Source: Rhodococcus opacus B4
GTDB taxonomy: Bacteria; Actinomycetota; Actinomycetes; Mycobacteriales; Mycobacteriaceae
DNA: 64,000 bases
Assembly (NCBI RefSeq): GCF_000010805.1
Contig: NC_012522.1
Span: forward strand, 2,294,001 to 2,358,000
Reading direction: 5' to 3'
Shown: positions 33,834 to 42,082 of the stretch, piece after piece
Numbering within the stretch: the first letter of the stretch is position 1
Layout of the letters: the number at the start of each line of letters is the position of its first letter
The notes under the pieces: model-generated
Told to the model about the DNA's origin: nothing
The model's database searches: none
Seen by the model: the letters and a program-made list of their open reading frames with translations, nothing else
Translations under genes and position numbers: made by a program

Positions 33834-34939
33834 GTCACATCCTTGATCAGGCCCATGCACGAATACGCCAGGCCGGGAACCTCTTCGACGGGAACCGACC
33901 GCGCGGCCGCGAGGAGCCGGATGTGCGCGTGCTCGGGGGCTTCGAGATCGCGGACGAGCACCCGCCACGGCACCCGGCGCAGCAGCACCCGGGTGGTTTC
34001 GCCGACGCCGGGCTTCACGAAGTTCACGGTCGAGATCCCGTACTGCTCCCGGACCGCCTCGACGGACTTCCAGCCGTCCCACGTCGGTGTGCGGTCCGAC
34101 CGCAGCAATTCCTCGACGTCGCCCGCTACGTGCCCGCGCACATCCGCGAAGGACGCGCCGACGGAGTCGAGGAGGTGATTGGACACGTCCTCGCCGGCGA
34201 GATGCGCGTAGAACTTGGCGCCGTGGAAGTCGCCGGCGCCGATCAGCGTGTCGTTGAGGACGGTCCGCGACACCAGGCCCGACACGGTGGAGTTCAGGCA
34301 CGCCGACGCGATCAGGAAGTCGTCGCGGGTGCCGAACGTGCGGACGCAGTGCCCGGGATCCGCGAGGACGGCGAGGTCGTCGTCGAACTCGGCGCCCCCG
34401 GCGTCGCGGTAGTCCGCGAGTGCCTGCGACAACTCGCGGGCGATGGCGCCCTTGCCCGTCCAGCCGTCGACGAAGACCACGTTCTCCGGATCGTGATGAC
34501 GCGCGAGGTAGTCGAGCGCGACGGCGTCGATTCCGCGGTCCCGGACGATCGAGACCGCGTAGTGCGGCAGCGTCAGGCCGTGGACGTCTCGCGCCCAGCG
34601 GCGCATGAGCACGCCCACCGGGGTTCCGGCGCGCGCCAGGGACACGAGGGTGACGTCGCGGCCCCGCTCGGCCAGCACGAGGTCGGTGACCGTCCCCACG
34701 GCGCGTGCCAGCCGGATGGAGCTGTCCTGCAGCACCTTCTCGAACAGCTCGCGATACTCCGCGTCGGGCTGGTACTCGATGGGCAGCGTCTCCGCGTAGT
34801 GGGCCTCGCCCGACTGGATGCGGCGCTCCCGCTCGGCGACATCCGCTTCGAGGTCGACGTGCGACAGGTCCTTCAGCAGCCATGTCACCTCGTCGGCGGC
34901 GTACGAACCGAACCCCGGGCCGGTCAGCGGTGCCGTCAC
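33830..34939 (-). CDS. PRTase-fold protein of the Ter module (StiP/PRTase_1 type)
   Basis: A 369-aa protein. Motifs include AETLPIEYQPDAEYRELF, VTLVSLARAGTPVGVLMRRW, VVFVDGWTGKGAIARELSQA (the phosphoribosyl-pyrophosphate loop in GWTGKG form) and FVKPGVGETTRVLLRRVPWR at the C-terminus. This is the family annotated as phosphoribosyl transferase PRTase_1 or StiP and found in Ter clusters. The GTG at 34939 overlaps the preceding stop (GTGA); its own stop overlaps the HAD ATG. Upstream Arg-rich residues are shadow sequence. Confidence 0.85.
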   Translation of the reverse strand: MTAPLTGPGFGSYAADEVTWLLKDLSHVDLEADVAERERRIQSGEAHYAETLPIEYQPDAEYRELFEKVLQDSSIRLARAVGTVTDLVLAERGRDVTLVSLARAGTPVGVLMRRWARDVHGLTLPHYAVSIVRDRGIDAVALDYLARHHDPENVVFVDGWTGKGAIARELSQALADYRDAGGAEFDDDLAVLADPGHCVRTFGTRDDFLIASACLNSTVSGLVSRTVLNDTLIGAGDFHGAKFYAHLAGEDVSNHLLDSVGASFADVRGHVAGDVEELLRSDRTPTWDGWKSVEAVREQYGISTVNFVKPGVGETTRVLLRRVPWRVLVRDLEAPEHAHIRLLAAARSVPVEEVPGLAYSCMGLIKDVT

Positions 34940-36219
34940 GACGAGGCTCCCGCGCGGGCGGCCCGCAGCGACCGCGGGTCGGCGCCGGAAACGACGGCCA
35001 GCAGCACATCCGTTCCCGCCGCCGTGAGGACGTCGAGGAGGCCGCCGCCTGCGGTGAGCCGGTCCGTGTCGGCGGCGGAGTCGATCACCGCGACCACGAC
35101 GGCGTCCTCGTCCGGCCACTGCGCGTTGTAGACGAACCGCGGCTGCTCCTCCCCGACCTCGGGGGCGGTGAAGCGGAATCCGCGGCGCAGCGGGTATCCC
35201 GGCTGGTCTAGTACGTAGGCGGGCGACCGCGACGTCGTCTGGAAGCGCACCCGGAAACCGGATGCGGCGAGCGTGTCCGCGATCCGCAACGGGAGGTACA
35301 TCAGCTCTTCGTGTCCGACGACGATCACCGGGCGCTGCGGGTCGAGTCGGTCGAGGAGCACCGCGGCCGCCGACGTGACGGCCGCATCGAACTCCTCGGC
35401 GTCTTCCCGCAGGAACCCGTGCCGACCACCTTCCGGAACCGTTGCGGGCCAGGGTATGTCGGCGCGCTCGACGGTCCCGGTCCGCTCACCGACGAGGTTG
35501 AGCACCGGTTCGGGAAGGGCACCGACCGAGTCGATCAGTCCGCCCGGAAGCTCGGTGCGCCCCGACGCCAGACTCACGCTGTCGATCTGCACACCGAGTT
35601 CGGTGGCCGCGGCGTCGACGGCCTCCCGGTGGCCCTGGTCGCGCATGTCGACGAGCGAAGCCACGACGTACCGGCTGCGCGGGTTCTGCCGGTGCAGCGC
35701 GCGGATCGCGTCGACCGCGGTTGCGCCGGTGGAGATCTCGTCGTCGACGAGGACGAGGGGGCGATCGCCCGCGAACAACTCGACGGACGTCGGCTGCAGC
35801 TGGTGGCTGGTCGCGTGCGAGTGCCCCTCCTCGAACCCGGCGGACATCCCGATCTCGGGGACGTCCCGGCGCGTGGAGTGCAGGTAGCACCGGGCGCGCA
35901 GCCGCGCGGCGACGCAATGGCCCAGACCTGTTGCGGTCTCCGCGAATCCGAGCACGACGGGGTCCGCATCCGGTCCGAGCACATCGGCGACCAGATCACC
36001 GAGGCGGTCGCCGGCGCCGATCACCGCACGCGGGTCGGTGGGCACGTGCTTGCCGAGGACCGTCGAGACGAGCAGGTGGGCGCGTCGCGGGTTGCGCCGC
36101 AGGCCCGGCTCGACGAGTTCGGGGATCGTCAGCCCCGAACTCGAATCCACGTGGGCGAGCGTCAGCCCCAGATGTTCCGTGGCCCAGGGCACCGCGCGGA
36201 CCGCGGTGGGTGAACTCAT
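34936..36219 (-). CDS. Phosphoribosyltransferase with C-terminal TRSP domain
   Basis: A 427-aa protein. The orotate-type PRTase domain (about 20-230) has the PRPP-binding motif LVLVDDEISTGATAVD (about 155-170). The C-terminal TRSP domain (about 270-420) contains VIVVGHEELMYLPLRIADTL and TTSRSPAYVLDQPGYPLRRG. This arrangement is typical of Ter-cluster PRTases thought to build a base-ribose intermediate. ATGA overlap with the CitE-like gene upstream and GTGA overlap downstream show tight coupling. Confidence 0.88.
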   Translation of the reverse strand: MSSPTAVRAVPWATEHLGLTLAHVDSSSGLTIPELVEPGLRRNPRRAHLLVSTVLGKHVPTDPRAVIGAGDRLGDLVADVLGPDADPVVLGFAETATGLGHCVAARLRARCYLHSTRRDVPEIGMSAGFEEGHSHATSHQLQPTSVELFAGDRPLVLVDDEISTGATAVDAIRALHRQNPRSRYVVASLVDMRDQGHREAVDAAATELGVQIDSVSLASGRTELPGGLIDSVGALPEPVLNLVGERTGTVERADIPWPATVPEGGRHGFLREDAEEFDAAVTSAAAVLLDRLDPQRPVIVVGHEELMYLPLRIADTLAASGFRVRFQTTSRSPAYVLDQPGYPLRRGFRFTAPEVGEEQPRFVYNAQWPDEDAVVVAVIDSAADTDRLTAGGGLLDVLTAAGTDVLLAVVSGADPRSLRAARAGASS

Positions 36220-37442
36220 CGGACGGCCAGTGCGGTCAGTAGATCCACGAACGTGATTCCTTCGTTGGTCACGCCGAACACCTTCGCCCGGACGAGTGTC
36301 TTCTCGGCCCAGCTGCGGTGCGGGCGCATTTCGTTCATCTTGTTGCGGTACCCCGACGCCTGGACGCCGCCGACGCCCTCGGCTCCGAGAATGTCCAGCG
36401 CGTCGTGGTACTCCTCGTGCGTCACTGCGGACAGGGCGTGCACGGCCGCGACGTGCGTCGGGTGGATGACAGTCTTGCCCTGGATGCCGTTGGCGCGGTC
36501 GAGGGCGATCTCCCGGAGGAGACCGTCCAGGTCCCGGCTGACCAGCTGCTGACGGAACCGCACCTCGTCGTGTTCCTCGAACGGTGTGGCACGCAGGGTC
36601 GGCCGGAACATCCGCTCGTGATCGGCGAAGTACTCCCACACCGGACCGGTGATGACGTGCCCGGTCTCGTCGGCGCGGCCGAGGAAGTTCACGATGGCGG
36701 CGATCGCGTCCGCGACCACCCGCACGTCGTAGATCGTCAGGTCGCGGTCGCGGCGGATGCCGAACGTGGCACACATGTCGGTGGCACCGATGCGCACGGC
36801 GAGGATCCGCTCGCGGTGTTCGACCAGCAGCGCGCCGATCCTCGCGAGTTCGTCGTCGCGGGACTCGCGGTGCACCAGAGCAGGCGATTCGAGCACCGGC
36901 ATCGCGTACAGCTGCTTGCCGAGCCGCTTCGACGCCGCGGCCAGCTCGTCGAGGAACGCACCGCCCGTCGCGCTTCCGAACTTGGGGAACACGAACCCGG
37001 ACAGCACCTCGACGCCGGTCGTCAGCAGGCCCGCGATCCGCCGAAGGTCCTCGGCGGCCCGCACCCGCACGAACAGCTGCATCCGCGGGCCGCCCCGGGT
37101 CGCCAGCAGATCCAGCGCGTCGACCGCGTTGAGCAACGCCGATTCCACCTGGTCGTCCGCCACGGCGTCCTCGAGGTCCAGGACCATCGAGCAGACACCG
37201 TCGGCCGACCGGCGCAGGATGGTGTCCGCGAGGTCGGACCTCGTCGCGGGCACGTACAGCGTCGCGCCCAGCGCAACGGCCAGGACCGTTCGGTCCTCGT
37301 CCGGCCCGAGCGCCTGCGGAGCGTGCAGGAACAGCCTGTCGTGCGTCTCGTGATCGAGGTGGTGAAAGTGCCGCACCCGCTGCACCGCCGTCGTCACATC
37401 TGACGGCACCGCCGTCGTCACGACCTCATCGCTGATGCTCAT
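36216..37442 (-). CDS. HpcH/HpaI aldolase/citrate lyase-like protein of the Ter module
   Basis: A 408-aa TIM-barrel protein related to CitE. ATLYVPATRSDLADTILRRS near the N-terminus, MVLDLEDAVADDQVESALLN (metal-binding acidic region), LFVRVRAAEDLRR and GKTVIHPTHVAAVHALSAV at the C-terminus. It lacks a CoA-specific partner nearby. In Ter clusters this type of lyase is encoded with PRTases and HAD phosphatase. It starts a chain of four genes that overlap stop to start (36219, 34939, 33833). Confidence 0.88.
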   Translation of the reverse strand: MSISDEVVTTAVPSDVTTAVQRVRHFHHLDHETHDRLFLHAPQALGPDEDRTVLAVALGATLYVPATRSDLADTILRRSADGVCSMVLDLEDAVADDQVESALLNAVDALDLLATRGGPRMQLFVRVRAAEDLRRIAGLLTTGVEVLSGFVFPKFGSATGGAFLDELAAASKRLGKQLYAMPVLESPALVHRESRDDELARIGALLVEHRERILAVRIGATDMCATFGIRRDRDLTIYDVRVVADAIAAIVNFLGRADETGHVITGPVWEYFADHERMFRPTLRATPFEEHDEVRFRQQLVSRDLDGLLREIALDRANGIQGKTVIHPTHVAAVHALSAVTHEEYHDALDILGAEGVGGVQASGYRNKMNEMRPHRSWAEKTLVRAKVFGVTNEGITFVDLLTALAVR

Positions 37443-37454
37443 CGTTCCCCCGTG

Positions 37455-38651
37455 TCATCGCTGTCCCGTGTGTCCTCTCATCTTCTGAACCACCTCGGCA
37501 ATGAACGCCGACACGGCGTCGAGCTGGGTGACGTACGCCCAGTAGTCGGGATGCCGCCCGGTCAGTGTCCCTGCAATTCGGTCTATTCGCTCGAGCTGAG
37601 CGTCCAGGACCGACCCCCATTCCCGCACGAGCCCACGATTGACAGCCAACATCTGGGCGTCGCGGAGGCGAAATCTGATCTCGTTCTCCTTGGCCCGTGG
37701 GTTCTCGCGGACCTCCCGCAGCAACAGCAGGCGATCGGTGACGCCGTCGACGTTCGCCTCGGCGTCGACCAGATGGGTCCGCGCGGCGGCGGTCAGCTCC
37801 AGCGCCCCCTCCGGATTTCCCGCGGTCAGAGCGTTCTGCGCCTGCTGCAGATCGGTCTGCGCCTGCTCGATGTGCCTGCGGCTCTCGCGGTCGTTGTGGA
37901 CGAGATCCGCCGAACTGGCCGCGTTGAACTCGCGCAGCAGGGCGGAGTAGGCGGGCGCGAGCCGTTCCGCCCGCGTCTGCACCGCGGCGATCCTCGTCGT
38001 CACCGACGACACGGCGTGAGCGGCGTCCAGTTCCTTGGACGGGGCCGCGGCCAGTGCCTTCTCGAGCGCCGCCGACTCCTCCCGCACACGCGCTGCCGCT
38101 TCGCGGACCGGGTTGGCGCCGCGGGCGCCCTGCAGCGCCACGACCGCGGCGTCGAGTGCCGCTCCCCGGTTGCGCACCGACGGGTAGCCGGCGTACGCGG
38201 CGCCCTCGGTCTGCACCCGCTGCTGCGCCGCGGAGGCGACCTGAAGCGCCTGCTGGGCGAGCTGGGGCACGGCCGCCAGCATCGCGGTCGACTCCTCGAG
38301 ATGGCCCCGATGTGTGCGATAGAACTCGTCGAGGGACTGCGTCGCCGCCACCAACTGCCGCGTCACCTGCTCGTACGCGGCGGCCGCCGCGGGTGACTGC
38401 ACGTTCTCGAACTGGTCTTCCGCCGCCAGATACGCCGTCGCGGCCTGGTAGCACCCGTCGCGAACCGGTTCCCAGGCCCGCCGGATTCCGCGTTCCGGAG
38501 TCAGCTGGTCCGAGGCGTCCACGGCCGCGGCGGCGATGCTCTGCCGGTTGTCCATATCGAGAAACGCTGCGACCATCGTGTCGTGGGCGCGACGAGCCGA
38601 GTCGTCGCCCCGGGCTCTTCCTCGGAAGCGTCCCGCCCATCCGCTCGTCAC
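37455..38651 (-). CDS. Helical coiled-coil protein at the head of the Ter minus-strand operon
   Basis: A 398-aa protein that is almost all alpha-helical, rich in Ala, Gln, Glu and Arg, with long heptad-like stretches (for example AVPQLAQQALQVASAAQQRV and RRHIEQAQTDLQQAQNALTA). No enzymatic motif or membrane segment is visible. GTG 38651 is chosen; ATG 38576 is an alternative. It is followed after 12 bases by the CitE-like gene, so it probably serves as a scaffold for the Ter complex. Function unknown. Confidence 0.75.
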   Translation of the reverse strand: MTSGWAGRFRGRARGDDSARRAHDTMVAAFLDMDNRQSIAAAAVDASDQLTPERGIRRAWEPVRDGCYQAATAYLAAEDQFENVQSPAAAAAYEQVTRQLVAATQSLDEFYRTHRGHLEESTAMLAAVPQLAQQALQVASAAQQRVQTEGAAYAGYPSVRNRGAALDAAVVALQGARGANPVREAAARVREESAALEKALAAAPSKELDAAHAVSSVTTRIAAVQTRAERLAPAYSALLREFNAASSADLVHNDRESRRHIEQAQTDLQQAQNALTAGNPEGALELTAAARTHLVDAEANVDGVTDRLLLLREVRENPRAKENEIRFRLRDAQMLAVNRGLVREWGSVLDAQLERIDRIAGTLTGRHPDYWAYVTQLDAVSAFIAEVVQKMRGHTGQR

Positions 38652-38834
38652 GTCCTGAATCGTACTGGTCGGGCCGACAACACCGAGTGGTCCGGAATTG
38701 CCTGTGCACAAACCTGTGGACAGTTCGCGGGATGGGACAAGTCGGACAAATTCATTATCGTGGTGTTGCACGACGAACCCGGAACTTCGACAGCTGTCGA
38801 GGGTCCACCCACCTCCTCTCGAAAGGACCCCTGA
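38652..38834. promoter_or_regulatory. Divergent regulatory region of the Ter module
   Basis: 183 bases separate the two Ter transcription units. Directly before the TerD ATG, CCTCCTCTCGAAAGGACCCCTG supplies the ribosome-binding site (GAAAGGA). No clear palindromic operator or sigma-factor motif could be assigned by eye. Confidence 0.4.
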
Positions 38835-39410
38835 ATGGGCGTCAGCTTGACCAAGGGCGGCATTGTTTCTCTCACGAAGGAGGCGCCGAACCTGACCGCG
38901 GTGGCTGTCGGACTCGGATGGGATGCCCGCTCGACCACCGGCACCGACTTCGACCTCGACGCCAGCGCCATCGGTGCGGGTGCCGACAAGAAGGTCGTGT
39001 CGGACCAGCACTTCGTGTTCTTCAACAACCTGCGTTCCCCCGACGGCTCGATCGAGCACATCGGCGACAACACCACCGGTGCGGGCGAGGGCGACGACGA
39101 GGTGATCAACGTCAACCTGGCGGCGGTCCCCGCGAACATCGAGAGCATCCTGTTCCCCGTCTCGATCTACGATGCGGAGACGCGTTCGCAGTCGTTCGGT
39201 CAGGTGCGCAACGCCTACATCCGCGTCGTCGACCAGGCCAACGGCAACGAGCTCGCCCGCTACGACCTGTCCGAGGATGCGTCGACCGAGACCGCTATGG
39301 TCTTCGGCGAGCTGTACCGCAACGGTGCGGAGTGGAAGTTCCGCGCCATCGGCCAGGGCTACGCGTCCGGGCTGGCCGGTATCGCCCGCGACTACGGCGT
39401 CAACGTCTGA
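38835..39410 (+). CDS. terD: TerD family protein
   Basis: A 191-aa canonical single-domain TerD. MGVSLTKGGIVSLTKEAPNL at the start, both calcium-site motifs (DFDLDASAIGAGADKKVVSD and GDNTTGAGEGDDEV), and the C-terminal WKFRAIGQGYASGLAGIARDYGV. It is the only copy here with intact calcium sites in a lone domain. Expected role: stress-responsive calcium-binding protein of the Ter membrane complex. It ends before a strong hairpin terminator. Confidence 0.95.
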   Translation: MGVSLTKGGIVSLTKEAPNLTAVAVGLGWDARSTTGTDFDLDASAIGAGADKKVVSDQHFVFFNNLRSPDGSIEHIGDNTTGAGEGDDEVINVNLAAVPANIESILFPVSIYDAETRSQSFGQVRNAYIRVVDQANGNELARYDLSEDASTETAMVFGELYRNGAEWKFRAIGQGYASGLAGIARDYGVNV

Positions 39411-39432
39411 CGGTCGTTTCGTTCTCCAGCCT

Positions 39433-39469
39433 GGGGAGGGTTTCACGGCAACGACGTGGAACCCTCCCC
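39433..39469 (+). terminator. Hairpin terminator after terD
   Basis: GGGGAGGGTT (39433-39442) pairs with AACCCTCCCC (39460-39469), with further pairing inside (CACG/CGTG). It lies 22 bases beyond the stop and would at least partly separate terD from DUF475. Confidence 0.7.
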
Positions 39470-39528
39470 CGGTGTTCGTCCCCCTGCAGTAACCACCCTG
39501 CATGCCCACTAGAGAAAGGCCACGCTTC

Positions 39529-40671
39529 GTGGTTCTGCGAATATTCGGTCTCTCCTTCGCCGTGACGGTGATCTCCATCATCATCGCGGCGCTCTACGGA
39601 GGCCCCCAGGCCGTCCTCCTCGTGGTGATCCTCTCGATCCTCGAGATCTCCCTGTCCTTCGACAACGCCGTCATCAACGCCACCGTCCTGCGACGGATGA
39701 GCGAGTTCTGGCAGAAGATCTTCCTCACCGTCGGCATCGTCATCGCGGTGTTCGGCATGCGCCTGGTCTTCCCCCTCGTCATCGTGTGGCTGGCCTCCGG
39801 CCTCGGCCCCGTCGCCGCCCTCGACCTGGCCCTGAACCCGCCCGCCGACGGCGCCGCGTACTTCCCCGACGGCAGCGCCAGCTACGAAACCCTGCTCACC
39901 GACGCGCACCCGCAGATCGCGGCGTTCGGCGGCATGTTCCTGCTCATGCTGTTCCTCGGCTTCATCCTGGAAGAGCGCGAGATCACCTGGCTGTCCTGGC
40001 TGGAGAAGCCCCTCGCCCGCGCCGGCAAGCTCGACCAGCTGGCGGTCGTCGTCGCCGGCGTGCTGCTGCTGATCACCGCCGCGTACATCGCCCCCGAGGA
40101 CACGGTGTCCACGGTGATGATCGCCGGCGTCCTCGGCATGGTCACCTATATCGCCGTCAACGGTCTCGGTGAGCTGTTCAACACTCCCGAGGAAGACGAA
40201 GACGGCGAACCGGTCGCAGGGTCCACGGGCGGACCGACCGAGCTGGCCAAGGCCACCGGTAAGGCCGGGTTCTTCCTGTTCCTCTACCTCGAGGTCCTCG
40301 ACGCGTCGTTCTCCTTCGACGGTGTGATCGGCGCGTTCGCGATCACGTCCGACCCGATCATCATCGCCCTCGGCCTCGGCTTCGTCGGCGCGATGTTCGT
40401 CCGTTCCATCACGGTGTTCCTGGTCCGCAAGGGCACCCTGTCGGACTACGTGTACCTCGAGCACGGCGCCCACTGGGCCATCGGCGCACTGGCCGTGATC
40501 CTGCTGGTCTCCATCGGCTACCACGTCAACGAGAACGTCACCGGACTCGTCGGCGTCGCCCTCATCGGTGCCGCCTTCATCTCCAGCATCGTCCGCAACC
40601 GCAAGGCCGTCGCGGCGGCCGGCAAAGCGGAAGACGACGTGGACGAGCAGAACCCGGTGTCCGTCGGCTAG
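39529..40671 (+). CDS. DUF475 (TerC/YkoY-like) membrane protein
   Basis: A 380-aa integral membrane protein with about eight helices. It carries the TerC-like motif ISLSFDNAVINATVLRRMSE (residues about 40-59) and a second copy LEVLDASFSFDGVIGAFAIT (about 252-271), both with the conserved acidic residues. DUF475/TerC proteins accompany TerD and are thought to handle metal ions. GTG 39529 is preferred for AAAGG nine bases upstream; ATG 39502 is the other option. It ends before an 18-bp hairpin. Confidence 0.88.
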   Translation: MVLRIFGLSFAVTVISIIIAALYGGPQAVLLVVILSILEISLSFDNAVINATVLRRMSEFWQKIFLTVGIVIAVFGMRLVFPLVIVWLASGLGPVAALDLALNPPADGAAYFPDGSASYETLLTDAHPQIAAFGGMFLLMLFLGFILEEREITWLSWLEKPLARAGKLDQLAVVVAGVLLLITAAYIAPEDTVSTVMIAGVLGMVTYIAVNGLGELFNTPEEDEDGEPVAGSTGGPTELAKATGKAGFFLFLYLEVLDASFSFDGVIGAFAITSDPIIIALGLGFVGAMFVRSITVFLVRKGTLSDYVYLEHGAHWAIGALAVILLVSIGYHVNENVTGLVGVALIGAAFISSIVRNRKAVAAAGKAEDDVDEQNPVSVG

Positions 40672-40692
40672 GTTCTGCCTGTACTCACATCC

Positions 40693-40731
40693 AGCGGCAG
40701 TGCTCGTGACTCGGTCACGGGCACTGCCGCT
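40693..40731 (+). terminator. 18-bp hairpin terminator after DUF475
   Basis: A stem of 18 pairs with one G-T wobble: left arm 40693-40710 beginning AGCGGCAGTGC, triloop TCG, right arm ending GCACTGCCGCT. No T-tract follows. It lies 20 bases upstream of the first AIM24 gene. Confidence 0.7.
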
Positions 40732-40751
40732 CGACACTGGAAAGGGCACCC

Positions 40752-41375
40752 ATGGGGCGGCTGCTCGAGAAGTCCACGAGGGTGGTGGAGGCGCAACTCG
40801 CCGGAACCACCATCCGGGCGATACAGGGTTCGATGATCGCTTACGAGGGCAACGTCAACTTCAAGTCGGCGGGTTTCGGCGGCGGTGACGGTGTGCTCGC
40901 CGGCATGAAGCGGCGTGCCACCGGCGAGGCGCTGTCGTTGATGGAATGCTCCGGTCACGGTGTCGTGTACCTCGCGGTGGGCGGTCAGTACGTCTCCGTC
41001 GTCGACCTGGCGAACGAGACCCTGCAGGTGGAGTCGCAGCAGCTGCTCGCCTTGAGCGGCAACCTGAACACCAACGTCACGTTCACCGGACTGCGCGGCG
41101 GGGTCGGCGGTCAGGGCCTGTTCACCACGACCGTCTCCGGCCAGGGGCAGGTGGCACTGCTGTCGGCGGGCGGGCCACTCATTCACCTCGAGGTGTCGCC
41201 GCAGTACCCGCTGGTGGTCGACCCCGACGCATTCGTCTCGGCGCGCGGTCAGGTCACGCAGTCGTTCGTGACCGACGTGTCGTGGCGTAACGCCGTCGGC
41301 CAGGGCAACGGCGAGGCATTCTCCCTCAAATGGGACGGTCACGGCGTCGTCTCCATTCAACCGGCAGAGCGGTGA
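40752..41375 (+). CDS. AIM24 family protein 1
   Basis: A 207-aa protein of the AIM24 beta-structure family. TIRAIQGSMIAYEGNVNFKS at the start, GHGVVYLAVGGQYVSVVDL, and the conserved GSG-type region GQGQVALLSAGGPLIHLEV, then LVVDPDAFVSARG. AIM24 proteins are unusual membrane-associated proteins (mitochondrial biogenesis in yeast). First of three tandem paralogues; its TGA overlaps the next GTG. Confidence 0.9.
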   Translation: MGRLLEKSTRVVEAQLAGTTIRAIQGSMIAYEGNVNFKSAGFGGGDGVLAGMKRRATGEALSLMECSGHGVVYLAVGGQYVSVVDLANETLQVESQQLLALSGNLNTNVTFTGLRGGVGGQGLFTTTVSGQGQVALLSAGGPLIHLEVSPQYPLVVDPDAFVSARGQVTQSFVTDVSWRNAVGQGNGEAFSLKWDGHGVVSIQPAER

Positions 41376-42082
41376 GCCTCATGGTCTTCTCGAAAGTGAA
41401 CTCGAAGGTCGTCAAGGTCGACGTCGGCGCCGCCGGCGGCGTGGTGGCGCGCACGGGTGCGATGCTGTTCTACACAGGCCAGGTCCAGTTCTCGCCGCAT
41501 CAGGTGCCGGGTTCCCAGTCGATGGCGGGCATGGGTGGATTCACCCGGATGGCCGGACGCATGATGCAGGGCGAGCACGAACGCACGATGCTCGCGCAGG
41601 GGCAGGGCGAGGTGCACTACGGTCACGCCGGACTCGAGGTGCACGTCGTCGACATGTCGCAGGGCGGCGCGCTCTGCGTCGAGGCGTCCCGGCTGCTCGC
41701 GCACAACGCGGGACTGCAGAGTTCGGTGGTCTCGGTGGTGAGTCAGGGCGGCGGTGGCGGCGGCCGCGGCATGCTCGGCGCGCTGCGCGGCGCGGCGGCA
41801 GGAGCCCTGTCCGGTACCGGAATGTTCACGACGCAGCTGTCCGGGTACGGGTCGGCGGTCCTTCTCGCACATGGCGGCTTCATCGAACTGCCTGTGGGCG
41901 GACCGAATCCGGTGTTCGTCGACCCCGACGCGTTCGTCGGCACGTACGGGAGCGTCCAGGTGGAACTGAAATCCGCCGTCGGCTGGCGCGAGGCCATGGG
42001 CCGCGGTGTCGGGGAAGCGATGCAATTGCAGTGCACCGGCCAGGGCATCGTCTACGTTCAGGCTTCGGAGGAGAAACTGTGA
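41372..42082 (+). CDS. AIM24 family protein 2
   Basis: A 236-aa AIM24 paralogue: VSLMVFSKVNSKVVKVDVGA at the start, TGAMLFYTGQVQFSPHQVPG, a Gly-rich insert GGGGGGRGMLGALRG (about 125-140), and NPVFVDPDAFVGTYGSVQVE near the end. GTG 41372 overlaps the previous stop; ATG 41381 is a close alternative. It is translationally coupled to the third AIM24 gene (GTGA). Confidence 0.87.
   Translation: MSLMVFSKVNSKVVKVDVGAAGGVVARTGAMLFYTGQVQFSPHQVPGSQSMAGMGGFTRMAGRMMQGEHERTMLAQGQGEVHYGHAGLEVHVVDMSQGGALCVEASRLLAHNAGLQSSVVSVVSQGGGGGGRGMLGALRGAAAGALSGTGMFTTQLSGYGSAVLLAHGGFIELPVGGPNPVFVDPDAFVGTYGSVQVELKSAVGWREAMGRGVGEAMQLQCTGQGIVYVQASEEKL

Noticed and set aside
38700-38730. DnaA-box-like sequences (TGTGCACAA and TGTGGACAG)
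   Set aside because: Only two sites, one imperfect, with no AT-rich unwinding region or dnaA/dnaN neighbours; not an origin.
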